A DNA stretch of 64,000 bases from Streptomyces sp. NRRL F-4489 (GCF_001509485.1 NZ_LLZI01000001.1:186001-250000); one strand, 5' to 3'. Counted from the stretch's first letter, positions 7,723-16,919 are shown. Translations and numbers: made by a program. Notes: generated by a model not told the origin, from the letters alone.

Positions 7723-8514
7723 CTACGACCGGCGGCGCGGCCGGCCGCGACGGGCTCCGGCGCCCTTCGCTCCGGCGCCCTTGGCCCCGCCGGCCGTCCG
7801 CCGCGCGGGCCGGCCCGCCCCCGCCTTCCCCGGCGCCTTCGGCTTCTCCTTCGCCTTGGCGGTGGGCTTGGGCTTCTCCTGCGCGCCCGCCTCGGTGGCG
7901 GCGCGGCGGCCCCGGGTGCTGTTCACCGTCCGGCCGCGGACGATGCCGATGAAGTCGTCCACCAGGTCGGTGGTCCGGTCCTCGCGCCATGACAGCGCGA
8001 CCTGGGACTGGGGGGCGCCGGTGACCGGCCGGTAGGTGAGGTCCCTGCGGTGGTGCAGCCGGGCGAGCGACTGCGGGACGATGAGCAGCCCGATCCCGGC
8101 GGCCACCAGCTCGATCGCGTCCGCCGTCGTGGCCGGGCGTTCGAGCGCGGGCCGGCCCGGCGGCCGCGCCCAGTCCAGGGTGTCGTCGAGCGGATGCAGC
8201 AGGATCTCGTCGGCGAGGTCGTCGGCGGACACCTCGTCGAACGCGGCGGCCAGGTGGTCCTTGGGCACCACGACCACCGTCGTCTCGGTGTACAGCGGGA
8301 TCGCGCTGAGGTCCGTCCGGTCGGTCGGCAGCCGCAGCAGACCCGCGTCGGCGCCGCCGTCCCGCAGGGCGTCGGCGGCGTCGGCGGCCGGCACCTGGAG
8401 GAGGGTGAGCGGGACGTCCGGCAGGCGTTCGTTCCAGATCCGCGCCCACTTGGCGGGGGTCACTCCCGGTACGTACGCGAGCCGGAACGAAGAGGAATCA
8501 TCCGAGCCTGTCAC
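7723..8514 (-). CDS. Stand-alone LysR-type substrate-binding domain with basic tail
   Basis: A 263-residue protein from GTG 8514 (no strong ribosome site). Residues 8-195 have the two-lobe periplasmic-binding fold of LysR regulators (FRLAYVPGVTPAKW, IPLYTETTVVVVPKDH, IELVAAGIGLLIVPQSLARL), but the N-terminal HTH is absent. From about residue 200 the chain is Lys/Ala/Arg/Gly rich (KPKPTAKAKEKPKAPGK, then RRGRPRRRS), like a histone-type DNA-binding or nucleoid tail. Such proteins commonly sit divergent from a DUF5997 gene in Streptomyces, as here (70-bp gap). It may bind DNA non-specifically through the tail and a ligand through the lobe; this is inference. Confidence 0.85.
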   Translation of the reverse strand: MTGSDDSSSFRLAYVPGVTPAKWARIWNERLPDVPLTLLQVPAADAADALRDGGADAGLLRLPTDRTDLSAIPLYTETTVVVVPKDHLAAAFDEVSADDLADEILLHPLDDTLDWARPPGRPALERPATTADAIELVAAGIGLLIVPQSLARLHHRRDLTYRPVTGAPQSQVALSWREDRTTDLVDDFIGIVRGRTVNSTRGRRAATEAGAQEKPKPTAKAKEKPKAPGKAGAGRPARRTAGGAKGAGAKGAGARRGRPRRRS

Positions 8515-8584
8515 CCCGCCAGGCTACCCGCCGCGGGCGGAGGCCGTGGTCAGCGGCGGTGCGCGGGCTCGTTACCCTGGAACC

Positions 8585-8983
8585 ATGACGTCGCACCAGA
8601 CCACCCAGACGATGAAGCCCGCCACCGCGGCGAAGAAGCTGGGTGTGTACCTCCAGGCCACCCCCGCCGCGTTCCAGGAAGGCGTGGTCACCCGCGCCGA
8701 GCTGAACGCGCTCCAGGCGGATCCCCCCGAGTGGCTGCGTGAGCTGCGGCGCAACGGCCCGCACCCGCGGCCGGTGGTCGCGGCGAAGCTGGGCGTCTCC
8801 ATCTCCGGCCTCGCCCGCGGCGGGGTCACCGAGGCCCTCACCACCGAGCAGATCGAGGCCCTGAAGACCGAGAATCCGGAGTGGCTCCAGAAGGAGCGCG
8901 CCACCCAGGCCGAGGTCCGCAAGGAGACCGCCCGCCTGAAGGAGAAGAAGCGCGCCGAGGCCGAGGACGAGGGCGCCGCGTAG
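8585..8983 (+). CDS. DUF5997 family protein
   Basis: A 132-residue protein from ATG 8585. It contains KPATAAKKLGVYLQATPAAF and, after a spacer, PVVAAKLGVSISGLARGG, two similar helix-turn-helix-like blocks that suggest an internal duplication, each followed by a PEWL segment (PPEWLREL, NPEWLQKE). The C-terminus is a Lys/Glu-rich helix. This is the pattern of the DUF5997 family, conserved in actinobacteria beside the LysR-like binding-domain gene on its left. The function is unknown; the HTH-like blocks suggest nucleic-acid binding. Confidence 0.85.
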   Translation: MTSHQTTQTMKPATAAKKLGVYLQATPAAFQEGVVTRAELNALQADPPEWLRELRRNGPHPRPVVAAKLGVSISGLARGGVTEALTTEQIEALKTENPEWLQKERATQAEVRKETARLKEKKRAEAEDEGAA

Positions 8984-9083
8984 CCATCGGGCCGGGTGCG
9001 CCGGGACCGGCCACGGGCTGAGCCCCGGGTGCCACCGGGCTGACGGCTTACGCGCGGGCCCGGGTGCGGCGCAGCATGGACGT

Positions 9084-9575
9084 ATGACCACTCCCCCGGA
9101 CTCGCCCCGGCGCCCCCTCCGGCGCACCGGCCTCACCAACCCCACCCCGCCCGCTCTCCCCGTCCTCGTCTACGACGGCGACTGCGGGTTCTGCACCACC
9201 GCCGTGCGCGCCGCCGAGCGGTACGTCCGGCCCCGCTGCCGGATCACCGCCTGGCAGTCCGCCGATCTGGCCGCGCTCGGCACCACCCGGCGCCGCGCCG
9301 AGCACGAAGTGCTGTGGATCACCCCGCCGGGGGCGGTGCACGGCGGCGCCGGGGCCGTCGCCAAGCTGCTGCTGAGCGCCCGGGGCGGCTGGCCCGTCGC
9401 GGGCGCCGTGCTCACCCTCCCGCCGGTCCGCCCGCTCGCCCGCGCCCTCTACCGCCTGGTCGCCGCCAACCGGCACCGCCTGCCGGGCGGCACCCCGGCC
9501 TGCGCCCTGCCCCCCGCGAACCGGCCGGGGACGGAGCCGGGGCCGCAGCCAGGACTCACGGCATCTGGTCAGTAG
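9084..9575 (+). CDS. DCC-family thiol-disulfide oxidoreductase (DUF393)
   Basis: A 163-residue protein from ATG 9084. After a disordered Pro/Thr-rich leader of about 25 residues comes VLVYDGDCGFCTTAVRAAER, the defining DCC motif with its CxxC. This is followed by ITAWQSADLAALG and a hydrophobic region near residues 100-125 (GGWPVAGAVLTLPPVRPLA). These features define the DUF393 family, thioredoxin-fold proteins of poorly defined role. The 3' end overlaps tail-to-tail by 20 bp with the Pr6Pr gene on the opposite strand. Confidence 0.9.
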   Translation: MTTPPDSPRRPLRRTGLTNPTPPALPVLVYDGDCGFCTTAVRAAERYVRPRCRITAWQSADLAALGTTRRRAEHEVLWITPPGAVHGGAGAVAKLLLSARGGWPVAGAVLTLPPVRPLARALYRLVAANRHRLPGGTPACALPPANRPGTEPGPQPGLTASGQ

Positions 9576-10347
9576 CCGGCGCCCGGCTGCTGCCCAGGCG
9601 CGGCCGGATCCGGTCGAGCAGGACGAGGGCGAGCGCCAGGACGTAGAAGGCCAGGCCGAAGACGACCGCGTTCCGGGCGATGCCGTCGTAGCCGTGGAGG
9701 TCCACGTCCAGGAAGGGGTACGGGTACCGGCCGTCCGTCCCGGGGGCGAGGAGGGCGCCGCGGATGAGGGCGAAGGGCAGGTAGAGGATCGGATAGGCCA
9801 GCCACAGCCCGGCGTAGCGGACCAGGAAGGTGGCGCGGGCGGTGAGGAAGAGCCAGTCCAGGACGGCGGCGAGCGGCGTCGCGGTGTGCAGGAGCTGGCT
9901 GGCGGCCGTTTCGAGCGGGGTGCGGTGGCTGGTCATGGCGAAACCGCTGGCGTCGTTCGACAGCACGAAGTGGAAGACCAGCCCCGTGATGCAGATGTAG
10001 AGCAGCGCCGCGCCGGTGATCCGCGGGGACAGCGCGGGGCGTCCGGTCCAGGCGCGGTGCGCGGACCAGGCGAAGACGAGGGCCAGCAGGATGTTGGACT
10101 GGATCGTGAAGTAGCTGAAGAGCCGGCCCAGATCGTGCGAGGCGACGGTGTCCAGCACGATGCCGGTGGCGCCGGTCAGCGCGGCGAGTGCGCGGAAGGC
10201 CGCCGCGACGGGGCGGCGGGCGCCGGCGGCGGACGGTACGGGCGCGGCCGCCGCGCCGGGAATGCCCGGTCGCGCCGCGGCGTCGCGGGGGCCGCCGGGG
10301 GAACCGTCAAGCGCCGGAGCGGCGTTGGGGGGTGTCTGATCAAGCAT
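9556..10347 (-). CDS. Pr6Pr family membrane protein
   Basis: A 263-residue protein; the start at ATG 10347 is the first in-frame ATG before the conserved part. The first 45 residues are disordered (Pro/Ala/Gly). Six hydrophobic segments follow, with the diagnostic FSYFTIQSNILLAL in the second region, YICITGLVFHFVL, and the polar loop YPYPFLDVDLHGYDGIARNA before the last helix. FxYFTxQSN and YPxxFLD are signatures of the actinobacterial Pr6Pr (FAR-17a/AIG1-like) membrane proteins. These resemble eukaryotic hydrolases of fatty-acid esters, but bacterial function is unproven. Confidence 0.85.
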   Translation of the reverse strand: MLDQTPPNAAPALDGSPGGPRDAAARPGIPGAAAAPVPSAAGARRPVAAAFRALAALTGATGIVLDTVASHDLGRLFSYFTIQSNILLALVFAWSAHRAWTGRPALSPRITGAALLYICITGLVFHFVLSNDASGFAMTSHRTPLETAASQLLHTATPLAAVLDWLFLTARATFLVRYAGLWLAYPILYLPFALIRGALLAPGTDGRYPYPFLDVDLHGYDGIARNAVVFGLAFYVLALALVLLDRIRPRLGSSRAPATDQMP

Positions 10348-10469
10348 TGGTACACCGTACGGCCCGGCGCCCCGGCGGCCTCCGCGGGCTGCGGAACGAG
10401 GGGGACGACCGGCGGCCGCCCCCCTCGCCCCACGGCATCGGCGCCGCCCGGAAAGCCCTACCGGACCCC

Positions 10470-12695
10470 TCAGACGACGCTGTTGAACGTGCTGCCCTCG
10501 CCCGCGTACAGCGTGGTCGTCTGCCGGCTGAACGGGGCCGTCGCCGAGCCGGTCGAACGGTAGACGTACGTGCCGTTCGGGCCGTAGGCGATCAGATCGG
10601 GGCGGCCGTCGGCGGTGACGTCGCCGGCGCCGGCGAGGTGCGAGAACGCGTTCCAGCCGCCGCCGATCCGGACCCGGGCGGTGAAGTTGCCCGCGCCGTC
10701 GCCCTGGTAGAGCCAGAGGACGCCGGAGGTGTCGCGGGCGACGAGATCGCCCGCCGCGCCGCCCGCGATGTTCCCGACCGCGGTGATCTGGTTGTAGATC
10801 CCCCAGCCGCCGCCGACCTTGACGCGGGTGGCGAACGGCGCGGAGGCGCTGCCGGTGCCCTTGTAGAGCCACAGGGCGCCGGAGGTGTCGGTGGCGAGGA
10901 GGTCCGGCCGCCCGTCGCCGGTGAGGTCGCCGCCGCCGGTGAGCTTGTCGTAGATCTGCCAGCCGCCGCCGACCTTGACCCGCGTGGCGAACGTGCCGTC
11001 GCCCTTGCCCAGGTACAGCCACAGGTCGCCCGAACCGTCGCGGGCGACGAGGTCGCCGGTCGGTGCCCCGGCGACGTTCCCGACCGCCGTGATCCGGTTG
11101 TAGACCTGCCAACCGCCGCCGATCTTCGTGCGCTTGGCGGTGTTGATCTGGCTGCCGGACGGCCAGTCGAAGAGGTCGTCCCGCCACAGGACACCCGAGG
11201 CGTCCCGGGCGAGGACGTCCGTCGAGCCGTTGTCGTTGAAGTCGTGCGGGTTGGCCTCGCGCGCGACCTGGAACGTCCCCGAGCCGGTCGCCGGGGCGCC
11301 GTCCGCCGGGGTGGCGGTGAGCTGCCAGGTGTAGGCGCCGTTCGGGGCGCTGGCGCCGTTCAGGACGCCGTCCCAGGTGAAGCGGAAGCGGGTGCCGGAG
11401 GCCGGCGGGGCCAGGCGGGTGGTGAGCTTCTGCCCGGTGGCCGGGTGCGTGAGCGTGAGGTCCACGGTCGCGTCGGCGCGGGAGAGGTCCCACTCCATGG
11501 GGACGGTGGTGCCCGGCTGTTCGAGGTTCACGGCGGTGGGGACGTTCGCGCCGGTCACCTTGACGGGCATCACCCGGTTCGTGCCCGCCACCAGCGTGAG
11601 GTCGGGCCGGGCGCCGCCCGAGGCGGTGATCCGGAACAGCCCGTCCGCGTCGGCCGTGGTGCCGCGCACCAGCAGCGAGCCGTCCGGTGCGTGCGCCACG
11701 CTGGAGAAGCTGTCCATGAGCTGGTACGGCGCGGCGTCGTCCTTGGTGAGGAGCCGGGCGTACAGCGGGCTCGGCGTCGCGTCGCCGGCCTTGCCCGGGA
11801 CGCCGTAGAGCAGGGTGTCCCCGGCGATACCGGCGATCACGGCGCCGCTCAGGGAGCCGTCCATGGTGAACCGCTTGGTGACGGTCGGCGTGGTCACGAC
11901 GAGCTGGGTGCTCCCCGCCGGGTACTCGCTCCACGCCTTGTAGTCGGCGGCGTAGGCGCCCGTGGAGTTCTGGTTCCACGGGCCGGTGGCCTCCGCGCCC
12001 AGCCGGTCGACGACCGCGCCGCTGCTGACGTTGGTGAGCGCCTTCCAGTACGCCGTCCGGAAGGTCGCGCCCGAGAACTCGCGGCGGCTGCCGAGGACGA
12101 GCAGGTCGTGCCCGGTGGAGGCGACGACCTTGAAGTCCAGGTTGTAGCCGCCGGACGTGAGCTTCGTCTTCTTGGTGATCCCGTCGGCCTGGGTGAGCTG
12201 CCACAGCTCGTGGTAGTCCTGGGTCGTCGGCACGCTCACGAAGAGGTGGGCGCCGACCGCGCCGACCAGCTTCGCCCCGGGCGCGAATTCGGCCGCGAGG
12301 TCGATGGCCCCGGTCTGCACGGCGCCGGCCGACATGTCCCACAGCAGGACCGTGCCGTCGCTGTCGACCGCGACGACGGCGTCGGAGGCGGTGTCGTAGC
12401 CGGTCGTGCCCGAGGGGATCGGCCGCACCGAGCCGTCGGCGTACGTGTGCCACTCCAGGACGGGCGTACCGGAGTCGCCCTTCCGGGAGGTGAGGTAGCC
12501 GGTGTCGCCGGTGCTGACGATGTCGGCGTCGAGGGGCAGCTTCGCCTCGTCGGCGGTGGCGGCGGTGGCCCCGGCGACGGCGGCCGGAGCGGCCACGGCA
12601 CCGGGCGCGGCCAAGGCGCCGGCACCGACCGTCACGGCGAGAACGGTGGCCACACAGGCGCCGAGGCGGCGCCGGGTGGTGTGTAGAGAAGCCAA
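10470..12695 (-). CDS. Secreted FG-GAP/VCBS repeat protein
   Basis: A 741-residue protein. I chose TTG 12695 because AGGAGA lies 5 bp before it and a clean signal peptide begins there (HTTRRRLGACVATVLAVTVG, then AAPGAVAAPA); the longer frame only prepends an Arg/Pro-rich leader. Residues about 45-370 have no clear family but look like a beta-propeller with repeated hydrophobic strands. An Ig-like segment follows at about 390-480. The last 250 residues hold five or six FG-GAP/VCBS units of the form GDLVARD.SG.LWLY.G.G.G.F.TRVKVGGGW, with the acidic Asp-box spacing typical of Ca-binding integrin-like blades. Probably extracellular and structural or adhesive; no catalytic motif seen. Confidence 0.85.
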   Translation of the reverse strand: MASLHTTRRRLGACVATVLAVTVGAGALAAPGAVAAPAAVAGATAATADEAKLPLDADIVSTGDTGYLTSRKGDSGTPVLEWHTYADGSVRPIPSGTTGYDTASDAVVAVDSDGTVLLWDMSAGAVQTGAIDLAAEFAPGAKLVGAVGAHLFVSVPTTQDYHELWQLTQADGITKKTKLTSGGYNLDFKVVASTGHDLLVLGSRREFSGATFRTAYWKALTNVSSGAVVDRLGAEATGPWNQNSTGAYAADYKAWSEYPAGSTQLVVTTPTVTKRFTMDGSLSGAVIAGIAGDTLLYGVPGKAGDATPSPLYARLLTKDDAAPYQLMDSFSSVAHAPDGSLLVRGTTADADGLFRITASGGARPDLTLVAGTNRVMPVKVTGANVPTAVNLEQPGTTVPMEWDLSRADATVDLTLTHPATGQKLTTRLAPPASGTRFRFTWDGVLNGASAPNGAYTWQLTATPADGAPATGSGTFQVAREANPHDFNDNGSTDVLARDASGVLWRDDLFDWPSGSQINTAKRTKIGGGWQVYNRITAVGNVAGAPTGDLVARDGSGDLWLYLGKGDGTFATRVKVGGGWQIYDKLTGGGDLTGDGRPDLLATDTSGALWLYKGTGSASAPFATRVKVGGGWGIYNQITAVGNIAGGAAGDLVARDTSGVLWLYQGDGAGNFTARVRIGGGWNAFSHLAGAGDVTADGRPDLIAYGPNGTYVYRSTGSATAPFSRQTTTLYAGEGSTFNSVV

Positions 12696-12720
12696 GAAAG
12701 TCTCCTGATGAGCCAAAACG

Positions 12721-12740
12721 GTACGCGCACTGGCGCGTAC
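12721..12740. promoter_or_regulatory. Perfect 8-bp inverted repeat in the leader of the VCBS gene
   Basis: GTACGCGC-ACTG-GCGCGTAC is a perfect palindrome with a 4-base loop, 25 bp upstream of the TTG start. It could be an operator or a stable mRNA hairpin next to the ribosome site. No regulator gene is adjacent. Confidence 0.5.
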
Positions 12741-12965
12741 AACTCGATCAGACTTGCGAATGGGGGCGGTGGTTGTAGGGGGTGCTCGTGTTTTTTCTGT
12801 GATGGAAGTGGTGTGTGCGGGTGGAGGGGCACACGGCCCCCTCCCGCCCCACCCGTCCACCATGTGAAAGCGCCTTTCCATTACGGGAGTTGATCGCTAC
12901 CGTCCTCTGCCGACGACGCGCGCACATCCCGCACGCGTCGAGACGGAGCGACGAGGGGACCACCC

Positions 12966-14027
12966 GTGCCGGCACCGATCGACCTGCGCAGCGACACCCT
13001 GAGCACCATCACCCCGGAGATGCGCCGCTACATGGCGGACGCCGAGGTGGGGGACGACCTGTATGGCGGAGACCCCACCACACAGCGCCTGGAGGCGCAC
13101 TGCGCCGAACTCCTCGGAAAAGAGGCCGCGCTCTTCACCGCGAGCGGCACCCTGAGCAACCAGCTCGCGATCCGCGTGCACACCGACCGCGGCAGCGAGA
13201 TCATCACCGACACCAAGTACCACCTCAACTTCTTCGAGAGCGCGGCCAGCGCCGACCTGTCCGGGGTGGTGCTCAACCCGGTGGACAGCCCCGACGGCGT
13301 CCTCACCCCCCGCCTCCTGGACGAGGCCGTGGACCGCAAGCGGCGCGCCCGGCTCACCTCCGCCCCGTCCCTGGTCTGGGTCGAGAACACCGTCAACTAC
13401 TACGGCGGCAAGGCGATTTCGGTCTCCGACCTGGCCGATCTGCGCGCCGCCTCGCTCGCCAAGGGCCTGCCGACGCATATGGACGGCGCCCGGCTGCCCA
13501 ACGCCAGCGTCGCCACCGGCGCCTCGCTCGCCGAGTACGCCGCCACCGTCGACACCGTCGCGGTCTCCTTCGCCAAGGCCCTCGGCGCACCCTTCGGCAG
13601 CGTCCTGGCCGGTCCGGCCGAACTGATCGAGCGGGCCTCCGTCTACCGCCTGTGGTACGGCGGCGGTCTGCACCAGTCCGGCTTCATGGCGGCCGCCGCG
13701 CTGTACGCGCTGGAGCACAACATCGAGCGGCTCGCCGAGGACCACGCCCATGCCCGGCTGCTGCGCGAACTCCTCGTCGAGAACCCGGCGTACACCGCCC
13801 CCGTACCCGAGACCAACATGGTCATCGCGGATATCTCCGGCACCGGCCTCACCTCCGCCGAGTTCGTCGCCGCCGCCGCGGAGGCCGGGGTGAAGGTCGC
13901 CCGGTGGACCGACACCCAGGTCCGGATCGTCGCCCGCCTCGGCGTGGACGAGGCGGTCGTCCGCGACGCCGTGCGGCGGCTGCACCAGGTGGCCGACCGG
14001 CAGCCGGCCCTGGCTCTGGAGCGATGA
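12966..14027 (+). CDS. Low-specificity threonine aldolase / GntG-type PLP aldolase
   Basis: A 353-residue fold-type I PLP enzyme from ATG 12966. The opening IDLRSDTLSTITPEMR is the beta-eliminating lyase/threonine aldolase signature. AEVGDDLYGGDPTTQRLE contains the conserved GDD.YG.DP block, HMDGARLPNA holds the PLP-ring Asp (D173), and SFAKALGAPFGSVLAG carries the Schiff-base Lys (K204). It would cleave L-threonine or L-allo-threonine to glycine and acetaldehyde, or act on related beta-hydroxy amino acids. Its stop overlaps the start of the TauE/SafE permease (ATGA), so the two are coupled; the permease may move a product such as a small carboxylate. Confidence 0.9.
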   Translation: MPAPIDLRSDTLSTITPEMRRYMADAEVGDDLYGGDPTTQRLEAHCAELLGKEAALFTASGTLSNQLAIRVHTDRGSEIITDTKYHLNFFESAASADLSGVVLNPVDSPDGVLTPRLLDEAVDRKRRARLTSAPSLVWVENTVNYYGGKAISVSDLADLRAASLAKGLPTHMDGARLPNASVATGASLAEYAATVDTVAVSFAKALGAPFGSVLAGPAELIERASVYRLWYGGGLHQSGFMAAAALYALEHNIERLAEDHAHARLLRELLVENPAYTAPVPETNMVIADISGTGLTSAEFVAAAAEAGVKVARWTDTQVRIVARLGVDEAVVRDAVRRLHQVADRQPALALER

Positions 14028-14842
14028 CGCACGTGGATCTCTGGACGCCGCTCGACTGGCCGGGATTCGGCCATATCGCCCTCGCCGCCCTCGCGTTCCT
14101 CTGCGTGACGGCCTTCCTCGCCGGCGCGATCGACGCCATCGTGGGAGGCGGCGGACTGCTCCAGCTGCCCGCCATGCTCCTGGTCAACCCCGGTGGCGCG
14201 GTGGTCTATTCGCTGGCCACCAGCAAGATGGTGGGCCTGGTGGGAACCTCCGCCGCGGCGGTCACCTTCGCCCGGAAGACGCCGCTCGACTGGAAGGCCG
14301 TGGGGCAGATGGCCGCCACGACCTTCCCGGCCTCGGTCGCCGGGGCGGCGGTCGCCTCCGCGCTGCCCAAGTCGGTCCTGAACACCGTGGTGCTGTGCGC
14401 CCTGGTGGTCGTGGGCCTGTACACCTGGCGCAAACCGGAGTTCGGGGTGGCGGAGAACCGCCGCTTCGGCCACCGCGGCGAGCTGGTCGCCATGGCGGTG
14501 GGCGGCGCGGCCATCGGGTTCTGGGACGGCCTGGGCCCGCCCGGAACGGGCTCGTTCCTGGTGTTCCTCCTCGTCGGCGTCATCGGCTACGCGTTCCTGC
14601 GCGCCTCCGCCGTGGCGAAGGTCGTCAATATCGCCGCCAACCTCGGGGCGCTGGTCTTCTTCATTCCGGCCGGCAAGGTGCTGTGGGGCCTCGGCGCGGC
14701 GATGGCGGTGTGCAATCTGGCGGGCGGCATTCTCGGCGCCTCGCTGGCCATGAAGCGCGGTTCCGCTTTCGTCCGCAAGGTTTTCCTGGTGGTCGTCTCG
14801 GGACTGGTGATCAGCGTGACGTGGAAGCTGTCGCTGGCGTAG
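14024..14842 (+). CDS. TSUP/TauE-SafE family permease
   Basis: A 272-residue integral membrane protein beginning at the ATG that overlaps the aldolase stop. The first helix region contains AGAIDAIVGGGGLLQLPAML, the glycine-rich block that defines the TauE/SafE (DUF81) family, and its second-half counterpart GFWDGLGPPGTGSFLVFLL is also present, reflecting the internal duplication of these proteins. About eight transmembrane helices are visible. Family members export sulfite, sulfonates or other organic anions. The substrate here is unknown, though coupling to an aldolase hints at an organic acid. Confidence 0.9.
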   Translation: MTHVDLWTPLDWPGFGHIALAALAFLCVTAFLAGAIDAIVGGGGLLQLPAMLLVNPGGAVVYSLATSKMVGLVGTSAAAVTFARKTPLDWKAVGQMAATTFPASVAGAAVASALPKSVLNTVVLCALVVVGLYTWRKPEFGVAENRRFGHRGELVAMAVGGAAIGFWDGLGPPGTGSFLVFLLVGVIGYAFLRASAVAKVVNIAANLGALVFFIPAGKVLWGLGAAMAVCNLAGGILGASLAMKRGSAFVRKVFLVVVSGLVISVTWKLSLA

Positions 14843-14887
14843 CGCACTAATTCATTGATACGAAAGGCAGTTGAGCCCGCGGCATCC

Positions 14888-14923
14888 GGCCCGCGAGGTG
14901 GCATATCCGCCGCCTCGCGGGCC
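14888..14923 (+). terminator. Rho-independent-type hairpin after the aldolase/permease operon
   Basis: An 11-bp perfect stem, GGCCCGCGAGG (14888-14898) with CCTCGCGGGCC (14913-14923) around a 14-base loop, about 45 bp past the permease stop. No strong U-tract follows, as is usual in high-GC actinobacteria. Confidence 0.75.
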
Positions 14924-15027
14924 GTTTCCGTAGCGCGTGGCACTGTACGAATAACCGAATCCGTGAGCCTCGCGCACCCCATTCCTTGGAGAATCCTCCA
15001 GGCTACGCTCCGTCTTCGCAGGTAGGC

Positions 15028-15056
15028 TTGACGTTGCCCCGGCGGCAACTTAGCTT
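15028..15056 (+). promoter_or_regulatory. Promoter with internal dyad upstream of the xdh leader ORF
   Basis: TTGACG (15028-15033), a 17-bp spacer and TAGCTT (15051-15056). Inside the spacer is a perfect dyad, GTTGCC-CCGGC-GGCAAC (15033-15049), positioned so that a bound repressor would block RNA polymerase. The start site would fall near 15063, about 38 bp before the 25-codon ORF. A purine-responsive TetR-type repressor of the XdhR kind would be a reasonable candidate, but no such gene is in the window. Confidence 0.65.
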
Positions 15057-15100
15057 CTAACGCACCGACTCGTGAGCTGCTGGAAAGGAGGCGACGTCGG

Positions 15101-15178
15101 ATGTCCACCCTCTCCGACCTGCATCGCCTCGTGCAGCAGACCGCCTGGATTCCGGGCCGGGTAGCGCACGGCTGCTGA
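15101..15178 (+). CDS. 25-residue leader-type peptide upstream of xdhA
   Basis: ATG 15101 is preceded by AAAGGAGG (15084-15091) at 9-bp spacing, one of the strongest ribosome sites in the window, and the frame closes at TGA 15176-15178. The peptide reads MSTLSDLHRLVQQTAWIPGR followed by VAHGC; it is not hydrophobic and ends in Cys. It follows the promoter at 15028 directly and lies 245 bp before xdhA, with no other gene between. It may be a regulatory upstream ORF controlling the xdh operon, or a small peptide gene in its own right. I do not recognise the sequence. Confidence 0.5.
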   Translation: MSTLSDLHRLVQQTAWIPGRVAHGC

Positions 15179-15423
15179 GCGGCCCGTCCCGGTGTGCCCG
15201 TTCGCGGCCCCGGCGCTTCCGAGCGCTTTTCGATCTCCGTCACCCTCATCCCCGTGGCCCGCGCCTGCGCGCCGCGGTGCGTATGAGCGTGCTGACGCGT
15301 CCTGATGCGTGCTGAGCCGATGTGTGCTGCCGGTTCACCAAAGCCGCGCCACCGAAAGAGAAAGTCCCCTGGAATGGCGACTGCGATAAACGAAACGACC
15401 GCGCTCCGAAATGAGGATCTGCC

Positions 15424-16919
15424 ATGGTAGCGGCGCGGATCACGGTCAATGGGAAGGCCACCCCGATTTCCCCGGCCGCACCCCACACCACGGTCCTGGA
15501 TTTCCTGCGCGAGCGCGGGCTCACCGGGACGAAGGAGGGCTGCGCCGAAGGGGAATGCGGCGCCTGTTCCGTCCTGGTGGCCCGCCCCGGGGTGGACAAG
15601 CCCACCGACTGGGTGGCGGTCAACGCCTGCCTGGTCCCGGTCGCGGCGCTGGACGGCCAGGAGGTCATCACCTCCGAGGGCCTGGCCACCACCGGGGAAC
15701 CCGGTAAGCCGCCCGTACTGCACCCGGTGCAGGAGGAGATGGCGGTCCGCGGCGGTTCCCAATGCGGCTACTGCACACCGGGGTTCATCTGCAGTATGGC
15801 CGCCGAGTTCTACCGGCCCGACCGCTGCCCGCACGCGGACGAGCAGGCATCCCCGGACGCGGACGCCCCGGCCGGCGGCCATGACGCCGAGCACGGCCCC
15901 AACGGCTTCGATCTGCACGCGCTGAGCGGAAACCTCTGCCGCTGCACCGGCTACCGCCCGATCCGGGACGCCGCGTTCGCCGTCGGTATGCCCGCCGACG
16001 AGGACCCGCTGGCCCGGCGCCGCGATCAGGCGCCGCCCGCGCCCGTCGCCACCGAGTACACCCAGGACGACCGGGCGTTCGTCCGCAAGGGCACCCTGGC
16101 CGAGACGCTGGAGTTCCTGCGCGAGCGGCCGGACGCCGTGGTGGTGGCCGGCTCCACCGACTGGGGCGTCGAGGTCAACATCCGCGCCCGGCGGGCGGAT
16201 TGCGTGGTCGCCCTGGACCGGCTGCCCGAACTCCGCGAGCTGCGCGTGGCGTCCGACGTCATCGAGATCGGCGCGGCGCTGACGCTCACCGAGATCGAGC
16301 GCCGCCTCGACGGCGCCGTACCGCTGCTGGCCGAGCTGTTCCCGCAGTTCGCGTCCCGGCTGATCCGCAACGGCGCGACCCTCGGCGGCAATCTGGGCAC
16401 CGGCTCGCCCATCGGCGACAGCCCGCCGGCGCTGCTCGCGCTGGAGGCGTCGGTGGTGCTCGCCGACGCCGACGGGGAGCGCGAGGTCCCGCTCGCGGAG
16501 TACTTCACCGGCTACCGGCAGAGCGTGCGCCGCCCCGGCGAGCTGATCCGCGCGGTGCGCGTCCCGCGGCCGCTGTCGCCGGTCACCGCGTTCCACAAGA
16601 TCGCCAAGCGGCGGTTCGACGACATCTCCAGCGTCGCGGTCGCGTTCGCCCTCGACATCGAGGACGGACCGGACCGGATCGTCCGCAAGGCCCGCATCGG
16701 CCTGGGCGGCGTGGCCGCCACCCCGATCCGCGCCCTCGCCGCCGAGGCGGCCCTGGAGGGCAAGCCGTGGACGGCGGAGACTGTCGAGGGCGCGGCCGGT
16801 GTGCTGCGCGCCGAGGGCACGCCGATGAACGACCATCGCGCCAGCGCCGAGTACCGTTCCGCGATGCTCGGCCAGAGCCTGCTGAAGCTGTACGCGCAGA
16901 CCACCGAGGCGGTGCCGTC

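Noticed and set aside
15374..15430. 18-codon ORF overlapping the xdhA start
   Set aside because: Its stop overlaps the xdhA ATG, which is suggestive of coupling, but no ribosome site precedes it and the length is within chance.
16200..16919. Upstream extension of the xdhB frame
   Set aside because: It lies out of frame over xdhA and is Arg/Ala rich; the ATG at 16920 overlaps the xdhA stop and begins the conserved domain.
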